A stretch of DNA of 5,787 nt from Bacteroidota bacterium (GTDB lineage: Bacteria > Bacteroidota > Bacteroidia > Bacteroidales > Prolixibacteraceae), in assembly GCA_030691295.1 (NCBI GenBank), contig JAUYEQ010000158.1, positions 1 through 5,787 of the forward strand. The letters run 5' to 3'. Below the pieces are notes generated by a model that ran no database searches, had not been told where the DNA came from, and saw only the letters and a list, made by a program, of their open reading frames with translations. Numbering within the stretch: the first letter of the stretch is position 1; every line of letters starts with the position of its first letter. The position numbers and the translations under genes are program-made. Below, piece by piece: positions 1 to 5,768 of this stretch.

Positions 1-244
1 AACCCTGAATTTCCCAGTGAGCCATAGCCATTCCGCTTGATGCGCCTGCACCGGCCAGGCCAATAAGGTGTTCAGAACCAATGTTCGATGCAAAAATAGA
101 AGCACCGATTGCGAGCCAGGAAGCGTCGCGACCAGCCAGGAAGTAATCGCCTGAGGTACTTTGTTTCTGTTTGAACACATAGACAATTATTCCGATCAGT
201 GCCAGAAAAAAAAGTCCAATAACAATCCAGTCAAGTGTTCCCAT
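1..244 (-). CDS. Sodium/sugar symporter (SSS/SGLT family), N-terminal part only
   Basis: This is the first 81 codons of an inner-membrane sodium-coupled solute symporter; the rest lies beyond the window edge. The start is the ATG at 244-242. Residues about 5-23 form the first hydrophobic helix, followed by a short basic stretch and the motif DYFLAGRD (residues 33-40). Residues 46-66 carry the SGLT signature of the second helix, with ASIFASNIGSEHLIGLAGAG, where E58 and H59 sit in the positions that contact sugar in vSGLT and SGLT1. That signature is closer to sugar (glucose/galactose) carriers than to proline or pantothenate members of the family. Its start is 66 nt after the stop of the Nudix regulator, so the two are probably cotranscribed and the regulator probably controls this transporter. 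Substrate (galactose, glucose, arabinose or another sugar) cannot be decided from this piece. No gene symbol is assigned. Confidence 0.9.
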   Translation of the reverse strand, partial: MGTLDWIVIGLFFLALIGIIVYVFKQKQSTSGDYFLAGRDASWLAIGASIFASNIGSEHLIGLAGAGASSGMAMAHWEIQG

Positions 245-310
245 TCAATAATTTTTAAAAGTTTAAATTAGTAGTATCTGTTTTATTAGTTCATAGTATT
301 CAATTAGCAA

Positions 311-991
311 TTAGAGCTTTACAATACGTTCGATTTCTTTTTCGGGCTGTTCAGTTTTAATCCTATAATAAAACGCACCTTTTCTTGATTCAGAAACATC
401 TTTAACACTCAGTTTTTCGAGCAGTCCGAGCGACAATATTTTTTTTCTGAAATTTCCGGGGTCAAATTCATGCTGAAAAATCGCTTCGTACAGTTTTCGT
501 AACTGTATTAGTGTAAACATTTCAGGTAATAATTCTCTTCCGCATAAACTGTAACCTGCTTTTTGCTGAAGTTTTACCAAAGCTTTTACGAACATTTCCT
601 GATGATCGAAAATCAGCTCTGGAAGATTTTTGATAGAAATCCAATATGCTCCGTTTTCCCTCACCTTTTCTTCATCATGCAAATCAATGCGGATCAGCGC
701 GTAATAGGCCAAACTGATTACCCTTGCTTCCGGATCACGGTTTGGTTCAGAAAAAGAAGCAACCTGCTCCAAATAGATCAGCTCCAGTCCGGTGGTTTGT
801 TTCAAAATCCGTGCAGCTGCCTCATCAGCCGATTCATTGTCCTTAACAAAACCACCCAGCAACGACCAATTGCCTTTGTATGGCTCGAAACTACGGGGAT
901 AAAGCAATAGTTTTATTTCCTCATCCTGATAACCCAGTATCACACAATCAACTGCAACGTAATGCTGCGGATGTATTTTATACAATTCCAT
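311..991 (-). CDS. Nudix-domain sugar-responsive transcription regulator (NrtR/AraR-like)
   Basis: A 226-residue protein with an N-terminal Nudix fold (about residues 8-140) and a C-terminal winged helix-turn-helix (about 152-226, including LLPEMFTLIQLRKLYEAIF and then GNFRKKILSLGLLEKL). Pattern and length resemble Bacteroides thetaiotaomicron BT0354 (AraR), an arabinose-sensing repressor, as I remember that protein. The Nudix box begins at G47 with E53 and R61 in place, but the canonical REUxEE core reads RILKQT (61-66). All three metal-binding glutamates are therefore missing, so hydrolysis is unlikely and the domain probably serves as a ligand sensor. The start ATG at 991-989 follows an A/T-rich stretch without Shine-Dalgarno, as usual in Bacteroidota. 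A perfect palindrome about 32-56 nt upstream suggests autoregulation. The next gene is a sugar symporter, and the gal operon lies upstream on the same strand. The true ligand (arabinose, galactose, xylose or other) is inferred, not shown. Confidence 0.88.
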   Translation of the reverse strand: MELYKIHPQHYVAVDCVILGYQDEEIKLLLYPRSFEPYKGNWSLLGGFVKDNESADEAAARILKQTTGLELIYLEQVASFSEPNRDPEARVISLAYYALIRIDLHDEEKVRENGAYWISIKNLPELIFDHQEMFVKALVKLQQKAGYSLCGRELLPEMFTLIQLRKLYEAIFQHEFDPGNFRKKILSLGLLEKLSVKDVSESRKGAFYYRIKTEQPEKEIERIVKL

Positions 992-1016
992 AAAAAAGAA
1001 TCAGTAATAATATCGG

Positions 1017-1049
1017 CTAAAGTATAAAAGTATTTTTTACTTTTATAAA
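1017..1049 (-). promoter_or_regulatory. Promoter with 25-bp palindromic operator in front of the Nudix regulator
   Basis: A perfect inverted repeat lies at 1023-1047: arms TATAAAAGTA and TACTTTTATA with a 5-nt spacer of T. On the minus strand TACTTTAG (1024-1017) matches the Bacteroidota -7 consensus TAnnTTTG at 7 of 8 positions, and TTTA (1049-1046) could be a degenerate -33 TTTG about 21 nt upstream. The palindrome would then fill the space between the two promoter boxes, a classic repressor position, and end 31 nt before the start codon. I infer that it is the autoregulatory site of the Nudix regulator. The AT-richness of the region lowers the weight of the promoter call more than that of the palindrome. 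Confidence 0.5.
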
Positions 1050-1086
1050 TTCGATTTCAGAAAATGCAATTTCCTGTTGGAAAACA

Positions 1087-1110
1087 TTTTTTCTCAGAGC
1101 TGAGAAAAAA
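1087..1110. repeat. 24-bp palindrome at the end of the AbiEii remnant
   Basis: Arms TTTTTTCTCAG and CTGAGAAAAAA are perfectly complementary around a 2-nt centre (AG). It covers the stop codon and last codons of the AbiEii C-terminal fragment. Transcribed from either strand it gives a hairpin with a U-rich 5' side and an A-rich 3' side, so it lacks the U tract after the stem that an intrinsic terminator needs. It may be a protein site, a weak hairpin protecting a 3' end, or chance in AT-rich DNA. Confidence 0.4.
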
Positions 1111-1255
1111 ATTCCGGAAATGATAGTATCCGTATTGAATTACTTTTTGTGAACAGCAGATGTTCAAAGTCTTTCGATTTTTGTTTCAAATCAATGGTTA
1201 CCAGAACTTCTGCAATTGATTCCTGTAGCATCTGAAGATTATTAATTCCGCACTT
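1094..1255 (-). pseudogene. C-terminal remnant of an AbiEii-like toxin, out of frame
   Basis: Reading from 1255 down to the TGA at 1096-1094 gives 53 open codons in a frame shifted relative to the fused AbiE-like reading frame upstream. The peptide begins KCGINNLQMLQESIAEVL and contains IDLKQKSKDFEHLLF followed by NSIRILSFPEFFSQL and the stop. This has the layout I know from the end of Bacteroidota AbiEii toxins (an IDL-K-K-DFEHLLF segment and a closing ILxFxxF). It has no convincing start of its own and directly continues the gene order of the fragment upstream. I read it as the 3' end of the same toxin gene, separated from its middle part by an internal deletion that also shifted the frame. 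The assignment rests on remembered family patterns. Confidence 0.6.
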
Positions 1256-1778
1256 TTATTTGTTGACCCTGGCTTTCCACTTTTATTAAAAATCGTTCGT
1301 CCCGATACCCTGACACACCCATTTCAAATAGCATTTCAGGAAAATAGAGGTTCCTTCTAAAAGCTTTAAGTTTTTCATTGACTTTGTCACGTGTTTCCAC
1401 TTTGAATCCACTTTTTTGCAAATAAATAAGTATAGCATCTGTCATAGCGATAAATTCCTCGTGCGAAACATTTTTACAGTCGAAATCCAAATCTTCAGAG
1501 AAACGATCTATTCCATAAACCAACCGAAGGAAAGCCAAAGCTGTATGCAAGCTAATGTAAGAAGGCCTGTAAATACGGTTTGCCAGAAAGAATGAAAAAC
1601 CTGATTTACTTTTAAATTCAGGAAAAGTATAATATCCATTGCGCAATTTAACCAGCAAATCCTTTCTGGTCCATTCCCATAGATTATTCTTTTCGAAGTA
1701 TGGCTTCCACGCATATACCTGGTTCGTATTGAAACATTCCAATTCAAACATTTTTGTACGAAATTCCTGAAAATTCAT
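1242..1778 (-). pseudogene. Fused remnant: AbiEi antitoxin N-terminus joined to AbiEii toxin core
   Basis: A 178-codon reading frame starting at the ATG at 1778-1776 (MNFQEFRTKMF). Residues 1-83 look like the N-terminal winged-helix region of an AbiEi antitoxin, including GYYTFPEF and the RIYRPSYISLHTALAF motif. From residue 84 the protein switches to the AbiEii nucleotidyltransferase pattern LRLVYGIDRFSEDLDFD, followed by toxin-like sequence to FLIKVESQGQQI and an early stop. The rest of the antitoxin and the start of the toxin, with its GG[T/S] half of the nucleotidyltransferase motif, are missing; only the DLDFD acidic part remains. The toxin part also ends far too early and lacks the lysine-containing C-terminal motif. 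A toxin activity is therefore not expected, though the antitoxin DNA-binding region is preserved. An upstream in-frame ATG at 1829 would translate through the palindrome at 1778-1823, so I prefer 1778. Confidence 0.7.
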
Positions 1779-1823
1779 TTCGTTTCTGTTTTTCTGAAAA
1801 TATACAGAAAAACAGAAACGAAA
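1778..1823 (-). promoter_or_regulatory. Perfect 19-bp inverted repeat, probable AbiEi operator
   Basis: Left arm TTTCGTTTCTGTTTTTCTG (1778-1796) and right arm CAGAAAAACAGAAACGAAA (1805-1823) match without mismatch around an 8-nt centre AAAATATA. Its inner edge ends on the A of the proposed antitoxin ATG. AbiEi antitoxins are known to repress their own operon by binding inverted repeats near the promoter, so the location fits. Within each arm CAGAAA is repeated (CAGAAAAACAGAAA), which may reflect two binding subsites per arm. In RNA it would make a long hairpin covering the start codon. The function is inferred from position and symmetry. Confidence 0.6.
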
Positions 1824-1849
1824 ATCCAATAAAAAAAATAAGTTATATC

Positions 1850-1885
1850 AAAAAAAATGGCAGGAGAGAAATCCCTCCTGCCATT
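1850..1885 (-). terminator. Rho-independent terminator of the gal operon
   Basis: Read on the minus strand, an 11-bp stem (arms at 1875-1885 and 1856-1866, core ATGGCAGGAG / CTCCTGCCAT) with an 8-nt loop is followed by a run of eight T (1857-1850). It sits 45-80 nt after the stop codon of the permease gene. A weaker stem, TCAGCA/TGCTGA at 1896-1901 and 1912-1917, lies between them. It separates galT-galK-permease transcription from the AbiE remnant and the Nudix regulator downstream. Confidence 0.88.
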
Positions 1886-1929
1886 CATATTTTAGTCAGC
1901 AAATAAACGACTGCTGATATTTAATTTTA

Positions 1930-3222
1930 CTATACTACATCAACAGGAATATCGGTATTGACATTCTTGCTGCCAATCAATGCATAATACAATAAATATG
2001 CGAGTCCCAGGAATGGCACCCAATATGAAACCATATAAGTTGCATTATCGGCCACGGCATTCTGGATTAATGGAAGAATACCACCACCAACAACCATGGT
2101 CATAAATATACCGGAAGCTGATGCCACGTATTTACCCATTCCTTCAACAGCCAGGTTAAAGATACCGCCCCACATCACAGAAGTACATAGTCCACATAAA
2201 ATAAGATATACCGCATTGATAGGAACATTGGCATTTCCGATTGACAATCCCTCAACTGGGTTTGATTGAATAACAGGAATTAAAACTGTAGTTGTGATTG
2301 GAGATATGATTGCCATTACTATTAAGATCATTCCCACTCCGGATGCTACTATAAGCATGGTCTTACTGGAAACTTTACCACCAATAGATGCGCCTACAAA
2401 ACGTCCGACGAGCATCAGAAACCAATATGTTCCGACAACAAAACCTGCTGTGGTTGCAATCAATCCGCCAGCACTTGGATCTGTAAGGAAAAAGAACAAT
2501 GTTCCGGGAATACCAATTTCAACACCTACATATACAAAAATTCCAACAGCGCCTAACACGAAGTGACGGAAAGACCATGCACTGTATTTTGAAAATTCTT
2601 TAACTTTTTGTTTGATAACATGTGGTTCAGGGATATCAACAAAAAATAATACGAAGCCTACCAATGCAAATATACCCATGGCAATAAACATTACCGGATT
2701 CACATCTTTAATGGCTGTTGTTTTTGTTACTTCACCAACCAACGCACCAACCAACATAGGTACCATCGTCCCCATCAGGGAATTGAATGAACCACCTACC
2801 TGAATCAATTGATTTCCTTTTTTACCTCCACCACCCAGTGTGTTCAACATTGGGTTCACAACGGTATTCAGCATACACATGGAGAAACCTGCAACAAAGG
2901 CACCCAGCAGATATACCAGAAAACTTGCAGCTACACCTGAAAGGAATTGGATTCCAACACCCACAAATCCGATAAGGATGGCTAACAAAGCAGTTTTCTT
3001 ATAACCTATTTTTTCCAATAATTTACCGGCGGGAATTCCCATAATAGCATAAGCCAGAAAGTTGGCAAAATTACCCAACATGCCTAAAAAATTAGAAGCC
3101 TGGAATTGCTCCTTTACCACAACTCCCATAGGGGCTGCTAAGTTTGTCACAAATGAGATCATACCGAAAAGCAGGATCATCATAAAGATTGGCAATGCAT
3201 AACTTTTTTTGTCTTGTGTCAT
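1930..3222 (-). CDS. Glucose/galactose MFS permease (GluP/FucP-like)
   Basis: A 430-residue inner-membrane protein with about 12 hydrophobic helices (roughly 9-29, 44-65, 77-97, 98-118, 143-163, 177-196, 218-240, 256-280, 288-308, 335-355, 367-390, 396-416). The helix 2-3 loop has the major-facilitator pattern GIPAGKLLEKIGYKK (62-76), and residues 122-130 read VNPMLNTLG, the NP-xxx-LG feature of the fucose/glucose/galactose permeases. GRFVGA (273-278) marks the second half. Its place as third gene after galT and galK indicates galactose (or glucose/galactose) import. The gap after galK is 93 nt, so it may share the galT promoter or have an additional one. Start ATG at 3222-3220 has no Shine-Dalgarno. 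The acidic residues that couple protons in helices 1 and 4 of E. coli FucP appear to be neutral here (around 27-30 and N119); this alignment was done by eye. Confidence 0.88.
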   Translation of the reverse strand: MTQDKKSYALPIFMMILLFGMISFVTNLAAPMGVVVKEQFQASNFLGMLGNFANFLAYAIMGIPAGKLLEKIGYKKTALLAILIGFVGVGIQFLSGVAASFLVYLLGAFVAGFSMCMLNTVVNPMLNTLGGGGKKGNQLIQVGGSFNSLMGTMVPMLVGALVGEVTKTTAIKDVNPVMFIAMGIFALVGFVLFFVDIPEPHVIKQKVKEFSKYSAWSFRHFVLGAVGIFVYVGVEIGIPGTLFFFLTDPSAGGLIATTAGFVVGTYWFLMLVGRFVGASIGGKVSSKTMLIVASGVGMILIVMAIISPITTTVLIPVIQSNPVEGLSIGNANVPINAVYLILCGLCTSVMWGGIFNLAVEGMGKYVASASGIFMTMVVGGGILPLIQNAVADNATYMVSYWVPFLGLAYLLYYALIGSKNVNTDIPVDVV

Positions 3223-3315
3223 AATTTGAGTTAATTAGATTATTAATTTATTTGGTTAATGATTGTGCTGTACATTTTTATTTGAGTTCCCGAAAGTGCG
3301 AAAAATAAAATGCAT
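3223..3315 (-). other. 93-nt galK-permease spacer with a 9-bp direct repeat
   Basis: The spacer is strongly AT-rich and contains AACTCAAAT twice on the minus strand (3288-3280 and 3232-3224), the second copy ending just before the permease start codon. No convincing terminator hairpin is visible, so readthrough from galK is likely. A promoter is possible but the A/T content makes box matches uninformative. Confidence 0.3.
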
Positions 3316-4605
3316 TTACAAATCAAGTTTTATCGATCCTTTGGCACGGATAAACAACTTGTGGCAACTTCCTCTGCCATAAACATGTTCGAGTGTTTCA
3401 ACATATTTATCCAGCAAATCCTGTGGTACAAATGCCTGAATGGTTCCGCCAAATCCACCACCATGCACACGCCATGCACCTTTTCCTTTCAATACCATTT
3501 CACTCATAGCCAAAGCCAGCGAAACAACCTGATCGTCTTTATGAACCACATCGAAAATGTTTTGATTGTACATGTACGAGCTGTACCCCGACTCAACCAC
3601 CATTTTCAGGAAAGACTGAAAATCGTTATTTTCCAGAGCAGCAACCTGATCAACAACACGTTGGTTGTCACCCTGGAAATGATAGGCGCGAAGAATTGCC
3701 CGGTCACCGGTTATTTTACGGATTTCAGGAATTTTATCTACAATCTGTTCCAAAGTTACTTCTCTCAAAACTTTTGCGCCAAGTACGGCTGCAACTGCTT
3801 TCATTTCCGTTGGCAGTGATGCGTATTCCGCCTGCGATGCAGCATCGTCGTGTCCGCCGCCAACATCGGTAATCACCAAAGCAAATCCGGTTGAAACGAA
3901 GTCGAAATCAACTTCTTTCACGATGGGTTTTGCAGGATCTTTAAAGTCAATGGTAATTAAACCACCCACAGAACAAGCCGTTTGATCCATCAGACCGCAT
4001 GGTTTTCCGAAGTAATTATTTTCAGACCACTGGCCAATGATTCCATTCTCGACAGCGCTCATTTTGCCATCGTTGAATAGATGATTGATAATTGCCCCAA
4101 CAAGCACTTCGAAAGATGCCGAAGAACTCAGGCCTGAGCCTTTTGGAACACGACCATCAATGCAGGCGTCGAAACCACCAATTTCGTAGCCCAACTGTTT
4201 CATCCGGGCACAAATACCTTTAACCAAAGCTGACGAAGTATAGAATTGAGATTCATCAATTGCCAATTCCGAAAGGTCAACCTGAAATTCAGGATATCCT
4301 GCTGATTTAATGCGGATTGTATTTGTGGCGTTTTTAGCCGCAACTGAAATCATGTCGAGGTTAACTGCGCCTGCCAGCACACGTCCGTAATTGTGGTCGG
4401 TATGGTTACCGCCAATTTCTGTGCGTCCCGGAGAGCTGAATAGCTCAACATCATCGGTTTCGTAAGATTTTTGAAATTCGGCCATTAAATCAGAATATCT
4501 GGATGATTGTTCTTTTAATACTGAATCGTCAAATCCGTATAATTCCTGAAATAAGGAATTTTTTCCGTCAGCAATTTTTGCTGTTAATGAATTGATCTTT
4601 GCCAT
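3316..4605 (-). CDS. galK: Galactokinase (GHMP kinase family, long variant)
   Basis: A cytoplasmic GHMP kinase of 429 residues, longer than the roughly 380-400 of E. coli-type enzymes owing mainly to about 40 extra N-terminal residues. It phosphorylates galactose with ATP to galactose-1-phosphate, the first step of the Leloir pathway. The signature at 59-71 reads PGRTEIGGNHTDH, with the catalytic arginine R61 and D70 in place. The ATP-binding glycine-serine motif GSGLSSSAS is at 156-164, the catalytic base is D207 in CGLMDQ, and the third motif is HGGGFGGT at 381-388. N67 stands where the common signature GRxNLIGEHTDY has glutamate, the residue that contacts the sugar. This is probably a subfamily trait. 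Start ATG at 4605-4603 lies 18 nt after galT, with an A-rich spacer and no Shine-Dalgarno, so the pair is translated from one message. Confidence 0.95.
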   Translation of the reverse strand: MAKINSLTAKIADGKNSLFQELYGFDDSVLKEQSSRYSDLMAEFQKSYETDDVELFSSPGRTEIGGNHTDHNYGRVLAGAVNLDMISVAAKNATNTIRIKSAGYPEFQVDLSELAIDESQFYTSSALVKGICARMKQLGYEIGGFDACIDGRVPKGSGLSSSASFEVLVGAIINHLFNDGKMSAVENGIIGQWSENNYFGKPCGLMDQTACSVGGLITIDFKDPAKPIVKEVDFDFVSTGFALVITDVGGGHDDAASQAEYASLPTEMKAVAAVLGAKVLREVTLEQIVDKIPEIRKITGDRAILRAYHFQGDNQRVVDQVAALENNDFQSFLKMVVESGYSSYMYNQNIFDVVHKDDQVVSLALAMSEMVLKGKGAWRVHGGGFGGTIQAFVPQDLLDKYVETLEHVYGRGSCHKLFIRAKGSIKLDL

Positions 4606-4623
4606 GATTTTTTTAGATTTAAA

Positions 4624-5679
4624 TTATTTATTGGTTTGTTTCTTATAATGTATGTCAGACAAATCGCGCAAACGCTGGGCTGCCTGCTCTGCAGTGATGT
4701 CGCGCTGCGGGGTTGCCAGCATTTCGTAGCCCACCATAAATTTCTTTACCGAAGCTGAACGTAACAAAGGCGGATAAAAATGCATGTGTAAATGCCATTC
4801 AGGATAATCTTTCCCATCAGTTGGCGCCTGATGAAGACCGGCTGAATAGGCAAACGAAACTTCAAAAAGGTTATCGTATTTGATGGTCAGCTTCCGATAA
4901 ATATCGGCCAAAGCAGTTCTTTCTGCATCGGTTAGCAAAGTTATATTTTGCACCGGACGTTTGCTGATAATAATCGTTTCGAAAGGCCAGACAGCCCAAT
5001 AAGGAACAAGGGCAACAAAATGCTCATTTTCAACCAGAATACGATCTTTTTTTGCGAGTTCAGCCTTCAGGTAATCGCCCAATAGAGTTGTTCCATGTTT
5101 TTCGAAGTATTCTTTTTGTGTTTTTGATTCTCTTTCGGGTTCGGTCGGTACCGATGATGAAGACCAGATTTGTCCGTGCGGATGCGGGTTTGAACAACCC
5201 ATAATCGCCCCTTTATTTTCAAAGATCTGGACATAACTGATCATTTCATTGTTAGCCAATTCGGCATACTGCTCGCACCAGACATCAACCACTTGCCGGA
5301 TGTCTTCCACTTCCATTTCAGGAATGGTCATACAGTGGTCATCGCTGAAGCAAATCACTTTGCATATTCCTGTTTCGCTTTTGGCCTGAAACAGATTCCC
5401 TTCATCAATATTTCCTTCCGGAGAATTGGTTAACAAGGCGCTAAAATCGTTGGTAAAAACGAAAGTTCCTTTGTATGGTGGGTTAAACTTCCCTCCTACC
5501 CTTTCGTTTCCAGCGCATAAATAGCAAGTGGGATCGTATTTCGGTCGTTCGTCGGAAACTGTTTTTTCAACTTGCCCCTGCCACGGCCTTTTTGCCCTGT
5601 GCGGCGAAACTAAAATCCAGTCGCCTGTTAATGGATTAAAGCGTTTGTGCGGATGCTCTTCGATATTAAATTCACTCAT
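4624..5679 (-). CDS. galT: Galactose-1-phosphate uridylyltransferase
   Basis: A cytoplasmic enzyme of 351 residues (E. coli 348) that transfers UMP from UDP-glucose to galactose-1-phosphate through a uridylyl-histidine intermediate. The active-site motif NPHPHGQ lies at 164-170, with H168 as the nucleophile. Zinc ligands C52 and C55 (CYLC), H115 and H166 are present. The second metal site of the E. coli enzyme is also matched by E184, H283, H298 and H300, the last two in [11 protein letters not shown]. Length and motifs place it in the GalT type I family of the HIT superfamily and suggest a complete, active enzyme. It is the first gene of the galT-galK-permease operon. The start ATG at 5679-5677 is followed by [21 protein letters not shown], typical of the family N-terminus. 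Confidence 0.96.
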   Translation of the reverse strand: MSEFNIEEHPHKRFNPLTGDWILVSPHRAKRPWQGQVEKTVSDERPKYDPTCYLCAGNERVGGKFNPPYKGTFVFTNDFSALLTNSPEGNIDEGNLFQAKSETGICKVICFSDDHCMTIPEMEVEDIRQVVDVWCEQYAELANNEMISYVQIFENKGAIMGCSNPHPHGQIWSSSSVPTEPERESKTQKEYFEKHGTTLLGDYLKAELAKKDRILVENEHFVALVPYWAVWPFETIIISKRPVQNITLLTDAERTALADIYRKLTIKYDNLFEVSFAYSAGLHQAPTDGKDYPEWHLHMHFYPPLLRSASVKKFMVGYEMLATPQRDITAEQAAQRLRDLSDIHYKKQTNK

Positions 5680-5695
5680 AACATATACTTTTCTA

Positions 5696-5722
5696 ACTGG
5701 TAGGTACTGGTGGGTAAAAATA
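5696..5722 (-). promoter_or_regulatory. Candidate gal operon promoter and 10-bp tandem repeat
   Basis: On the minus strand TATTTTTA (5722-5715) matches the Bacteroidota -7 consensus at 7 of 8 positions, about 35 nt before galT; no good -33 TTTG is seen at the expected distance. Directly after it lie two near-identical 10-bp units, written on the plus strand as ACTGGTAGGT (5696-5705) and ACTGGTGGGT (5706-5715). One helical turn between copies and overlap with the probable transcription start would suit a regulator site. A sequence TACTTTTCTA (5686-5695) also resembles one arm of the palindrome in front of the Nudix regulator at 9 of 10 positions. Confidence 0.35.
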
Positions 5723-5756
5723 GATTATTTCAACATTCAGGAACAGATAAAATTTG

Positions 5757-5768
5757 TGTTTAGAAACA
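5757..5768. promoter_or_regulatory. Short palindrome TGTTTAGAAACA upstream of galT
   Basis: TGTTT and AAACA form a perfect 5-bp inverted repeat around AG, 78-89 nt upstream of the galT start. It may be an upstream regulator site. It is short enough to arise by chance, and its 5' context is cut by the window edge. Confidence 0.2.

Noticed and set aside
254..267. Palindrome TTTAAAAGTTTAAA shortly before the symporter start
   Set aside because: It is composed almost only of A and T, has 6-bp arms, and is expected by chance in such a spacer.
563..910. Plus-strand open frame of 115 codons opposite the Nudix regulator
   Set aside because: It is antisense to a well-supported gene, resembles no family I know and has no visible promoter or start context.
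1508..1747. 79-codon minus-strand frame inside the AbiE remnant
   Set aside because: It overlaps the better-supported AbiEi/AbiEii frame and shows no family pattern.
1778..1823. The long inverted repeat as an insertion-sequence end, CRISPR unit or intrinsic terminator
   Set aside because: There is a single copy without a transposase or target duplication, no repeat-spacer pattern, and no U tract after the stem in the direction of transcription. The real gal terminator is at 1850-1885.
1242..1829. Longer version of the fused AbiE frame starting at the ATG at 1829
   Set aside because: The additional 17 residues are encoded by the inverted repeat itself, and the ATG at 1778 gives the MNFQEF start expected for AbiEi-like proteins.
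2294..2975. Three short plus-strand frames opposite the permease gene
   Set aside because: They are low-complexity Thr/Pro/Ile-rich shadows of a membrane protein gene and have no independent support.
3310..3819. Plus-strand open frame of 169 codons opposite the end of galK
   Set aside because: Its sequence is the shadow of galactokinase codons, with unusual composition rich in His, Asn and Phe and no recognisable motif.
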